Source: JBQTHP01 sp052389755 (lineage in GTDB: Bacteria > Pseudomonadota > Gammaproteobacteria > Steroidobacterales > Steroidobacteraceae). From it: a stretch of 47,033 nt of DNA. Below the pieces are notes generated by a model. The model was given only the letters and a program-made list of their open reading frames with translations. It did no database searches and was not told the origin of the DNA. Positions 45,429 to 47,033 of this stretch are shown here, piece by piece (positions within the stretch are counted from its first letter, which is position 1; each line of letters begins with the position of its first letter). The DNA lies in NCBI GenBank assembly GCA_052389755.1, contig JBQTHP010000068.1:1-47033 (forward strand), read 5' to 3'. The position numbers and the translations under genes are program-made.

Positions 45429-47033
45429 TTGACTCTTCCTGCTCCGATAATTGCATCGATCGACGCCGGTCGGCTGCTCGTCGTCCCCGGCGGGCGGCGC
45501 GCGGAGGCTGTCCGTCTCGCTTACGCGGAGTCGCAGGCGGCACGCGGCGGCACGATCTGGCGCACTCCGAACGTCATCGCCTGGTCGAGTTGGCTCGATC
45601 GTGAGGCAGCGGCCGCATCAGCCGAGGGTGTGCGCCTGCCGCGCATCATGGGGGAGGTCGAATCGTGGCTGGTGTGGCGCGGGTGCGCGCTCGAGGCGGC
45701 GGGCGACGTCGGCATCACGGCATCCGACGCACTGATCGAGGGCTTGCGGCGCGCGGCGGTGCTCGCCGTGGAGTGGCTGATCCCGACCGACTCGATCGCG
45801 CGCGGCGCGCACATCGAATGCAGGTGGCTCGCACTCGCGATGCGGGCGTTCGATGCACGCTGCCGCGACCTCGCTGCGGCGCCGCTCGCGGAGCTGGCCG
45901 CCCGGATCGATCGCGCCCGAAGCGCGCATGTGGATCTCGCCGGTTTCTCGCCGCTCACGCGATCGCAGCGCGCGCGAATGGAACGGTGGAGCCAGGCCGG
46001 CAGCGATGTCCGACAGATCGCATCGGAGGGCCGCCCAGCGGAAATCCGGATCGCGCGCGCGGCAGACGCCTCGGACGAGCTCGCGGCCGCATCCGCCTGG
46101 GCGCGCTCGCGGCTGCTCGAGGATCCGTGCCGCCGCCTCCTCATCGTTCTGCCGAACCTCTCCGCCGTGCGTCCCGGCGTGGCGCGAGCGTTCGCGAGCG
46201 TGCTCGATTCGTTCGTGATCGAAGGGGGCGAACCGCTCGCGGACAGCCCGCTCGCGCGTCACGCGCTCGCGAGCCTTCGGTTTCCGAACGGAACGCTCGA
46301 CTTCGATGCGGTGAGCGCGTGGCTTCGTTCACCGTACTGGCGGCGTCCGGATGCACCGGCGCGCGCGAGGCTCGACATCTGGTTGCGAAGCCGGCTCGCG
46401 ATGCGCGTGACCTGGCGCGAGCTCGCGGATGCCCTGTCCACGCCGCCGGACGCGCTCGCGGATGCGGTCGCGGAGCTGCGTCGGCGTCTCCATGTCTTCG
46501 CGAGCTCCCTGCCCGATGATCGAGCGCGCTCGAACGTGTGGGTGGAACGTTTCGTCGCGGCGCTGACGGCGCTCGGCTTTCCGGGCGAGGAGTCGGACGC
46601 CGCTCCGAGGCAGGCGCATGTCCGATTCCGCGAGGCCTTGAACGAGCTCGCCACGCTCGATGTCATGTTGGGCGATCTGGCGCACGGCGAGGCCGTCGAC
46701 TGGCTCGAGCGCCTCCTGAGCCGCGCGACTGTCGAAACCGCTGCGCTCGATCCGGCCGTTACGATCACCGATGCGCTCGCCGACCCGATCGTGCGCTATG
46801 ACGGCATCTGGATCACCGATCTGCGGGCGGAGAGCTGGCCGGCGCCCGTACGCCGCGACCCGTTCATTCCAGCGCACGCGCAACTCGCAGCCGGTTGGTC
46901 GTCCGCATCCGCCGGCGGACAGCTCGCCCAGGCGCGTGCTCTCCTTGCGACCTGGAGCGGCGCTGCGGACGAGCTCATCCTGAGCTGGCCGTCGAGCGCG
47001 GACGACTGCGAGCAGATGCCGAGCGCGCTGCTC
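45429..47033 (+). CDS. Probable DNA repair protein, AddB-like/PD-(D/E)XK family (3' end outside window)
   Basis: An open frame without stop runs from TTG at 45429 (or 45426) to the window edge, 535 residues so far. LLVVPGGRRAEAVRLAYAESQ, TIWRTPNVIAWSSWLDRE, DELAAASAWARSRLLEDPCRRLLIVLPNL and IWITDLRAESWPAPVRRDPFIP match the N-terminal, degenerate-helicase part of the bacterial 'probable DNA repair protein' family related to AddB, whose C-terminus carries a RecB-type PD-(D/E)XK nuclease. That nuclease would lie beyond the window. Such genes usually adjoin an addA-like helicase gene. Start codon is uncertain because no ATG/GTG is near. Confidence 0.8.
   Translation, partial: MTLPAPIIASIDAGRLLVVPGGRRAEAVRLAYAESQAARGGTIWRTPNVIAWSSWLDREAAAASAEGVRLPRIMGEVESWLVWRGCALEAAGDVGITASDALIEGLRRAAVLAVEWLIPTDSIARGAHIECRWLALAMRAFDARCRDLAAAPLAELAARIDRARSAHVDLAGFSPLTRSQRARMERWSQAGSDVRQIASEGRPAEIRIARAADASDELAAASAWARSRLLEDPCRRLLIVLPNLSAVRPGVARAFASVLDSFVIEGGEPLADSPLARHALASLRFPNGTLDFDAVSAWLRSPYWRRPDAPARARLDIWLRSRLAMRVTWRELADALSTPPDALADAVAELRRRLHVFASSLPDDRARSNVWVERFVAALTALGFPGEESDAAPRQAHVRFREALNELATLDVMLGDLAHGEAVDWLERLLSRATVETAALDPAVTITDALADPIVRYDGIWITDLRAESWPAPVRRDPFIPAHAQLAAGWSSASAGGQLAQARALLATWSGAADELILSWPSSADDCEQMPSALL

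Overview
The window is about 47 kb of GC-rich chromosomal DNA from a bacterium, most likely a gammaproteobacterium near the Xanthomonadales/Steroidobacterales. The evidence is a compact his operon with fused hisIE and bifunctional hisB led by a TrpR-like regulator, a MetX-MetB pair behind a SAM-I riboswitch, a tonB-exbB-exbD-exbD cluster, and a partial gene of the 'probable DNA repair protein' family at the right edge. No rRNA, tRNA, insertion sequence, CRISPR array or intact prophage was found. The taxonomic call is inference from gene order and families.

Layout. 1-473: decayed fragment of a Beta-family (phage T4 beta-like) protein in lower-GC DNA. 474-7904 (minus): hisR-like regulator, then hisG-D-C-B-H-A-F-IE, nearly all joined by 4-nt overlaps, with an 18-bp perfect palindromic operator at the head. 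7972-8070: a large inverted repeat with tandem heptamers. 8090-10503 (plus): SAM-I riboswitch, metX, metB. 10615-12900 (plus): Tat-exported PhoX-type phosphatase. 12908-20939 (minus): Leu-rich leader peptide and attenuator, then ilvC-ilvA-leuA-ilvE-leuC-leuD-leuB. 21074-24896 (plus): EamA transporter, MFS-like transporter and ilvD in overlapping order. 25125-28762 (plus): tonB, exbB, two exbD genes and a TPR protein. 28941-32285 (plus): GspG-like pseudopilin and a membrane GGDEF-EAL protein. 32380-33502 (plus): VOC protein and ankyrin protein. 33518-35267 (minus): ABC-F ATPase broken near its end. 35303-35794 (plus): Prx5-type peroxiredoxin. 35959-38982 (minus): thioesterase, IclR regulator, etfB, etfA. 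39099-45395 (plus): oppB-C-D-F, class III CoA-transferase, aminotransferase. 45429-end (plus): AddB-like/PD-(D/E)XK-family protein, cut by the window edge.

Functionally the left half is amino-acid biosynthesis (His, Met, Ile/Val/Leu), and each block carries its own visible control: a TrpR-like repressor and palindrome for his, a SAM-I riboswitch with a predicted translational switch for met, and ribosome-mediated attenuation for ilv-leu. The right half combines energised uptake (TonB system), c-di-GMP signalling, acyl-CoA/electron-transfer chemistry and peptide uptake. The most notable observations are an ATT start codon for hisF, the mutually exclusive pairings downstream of the SAM-I aptamer, the unlisted 42-residue ilv-leu leader peptide with perfectly complementary attenuator segments, the large inverted repeat between his and met, and the frameshifting deletion in the ABC-F gene.
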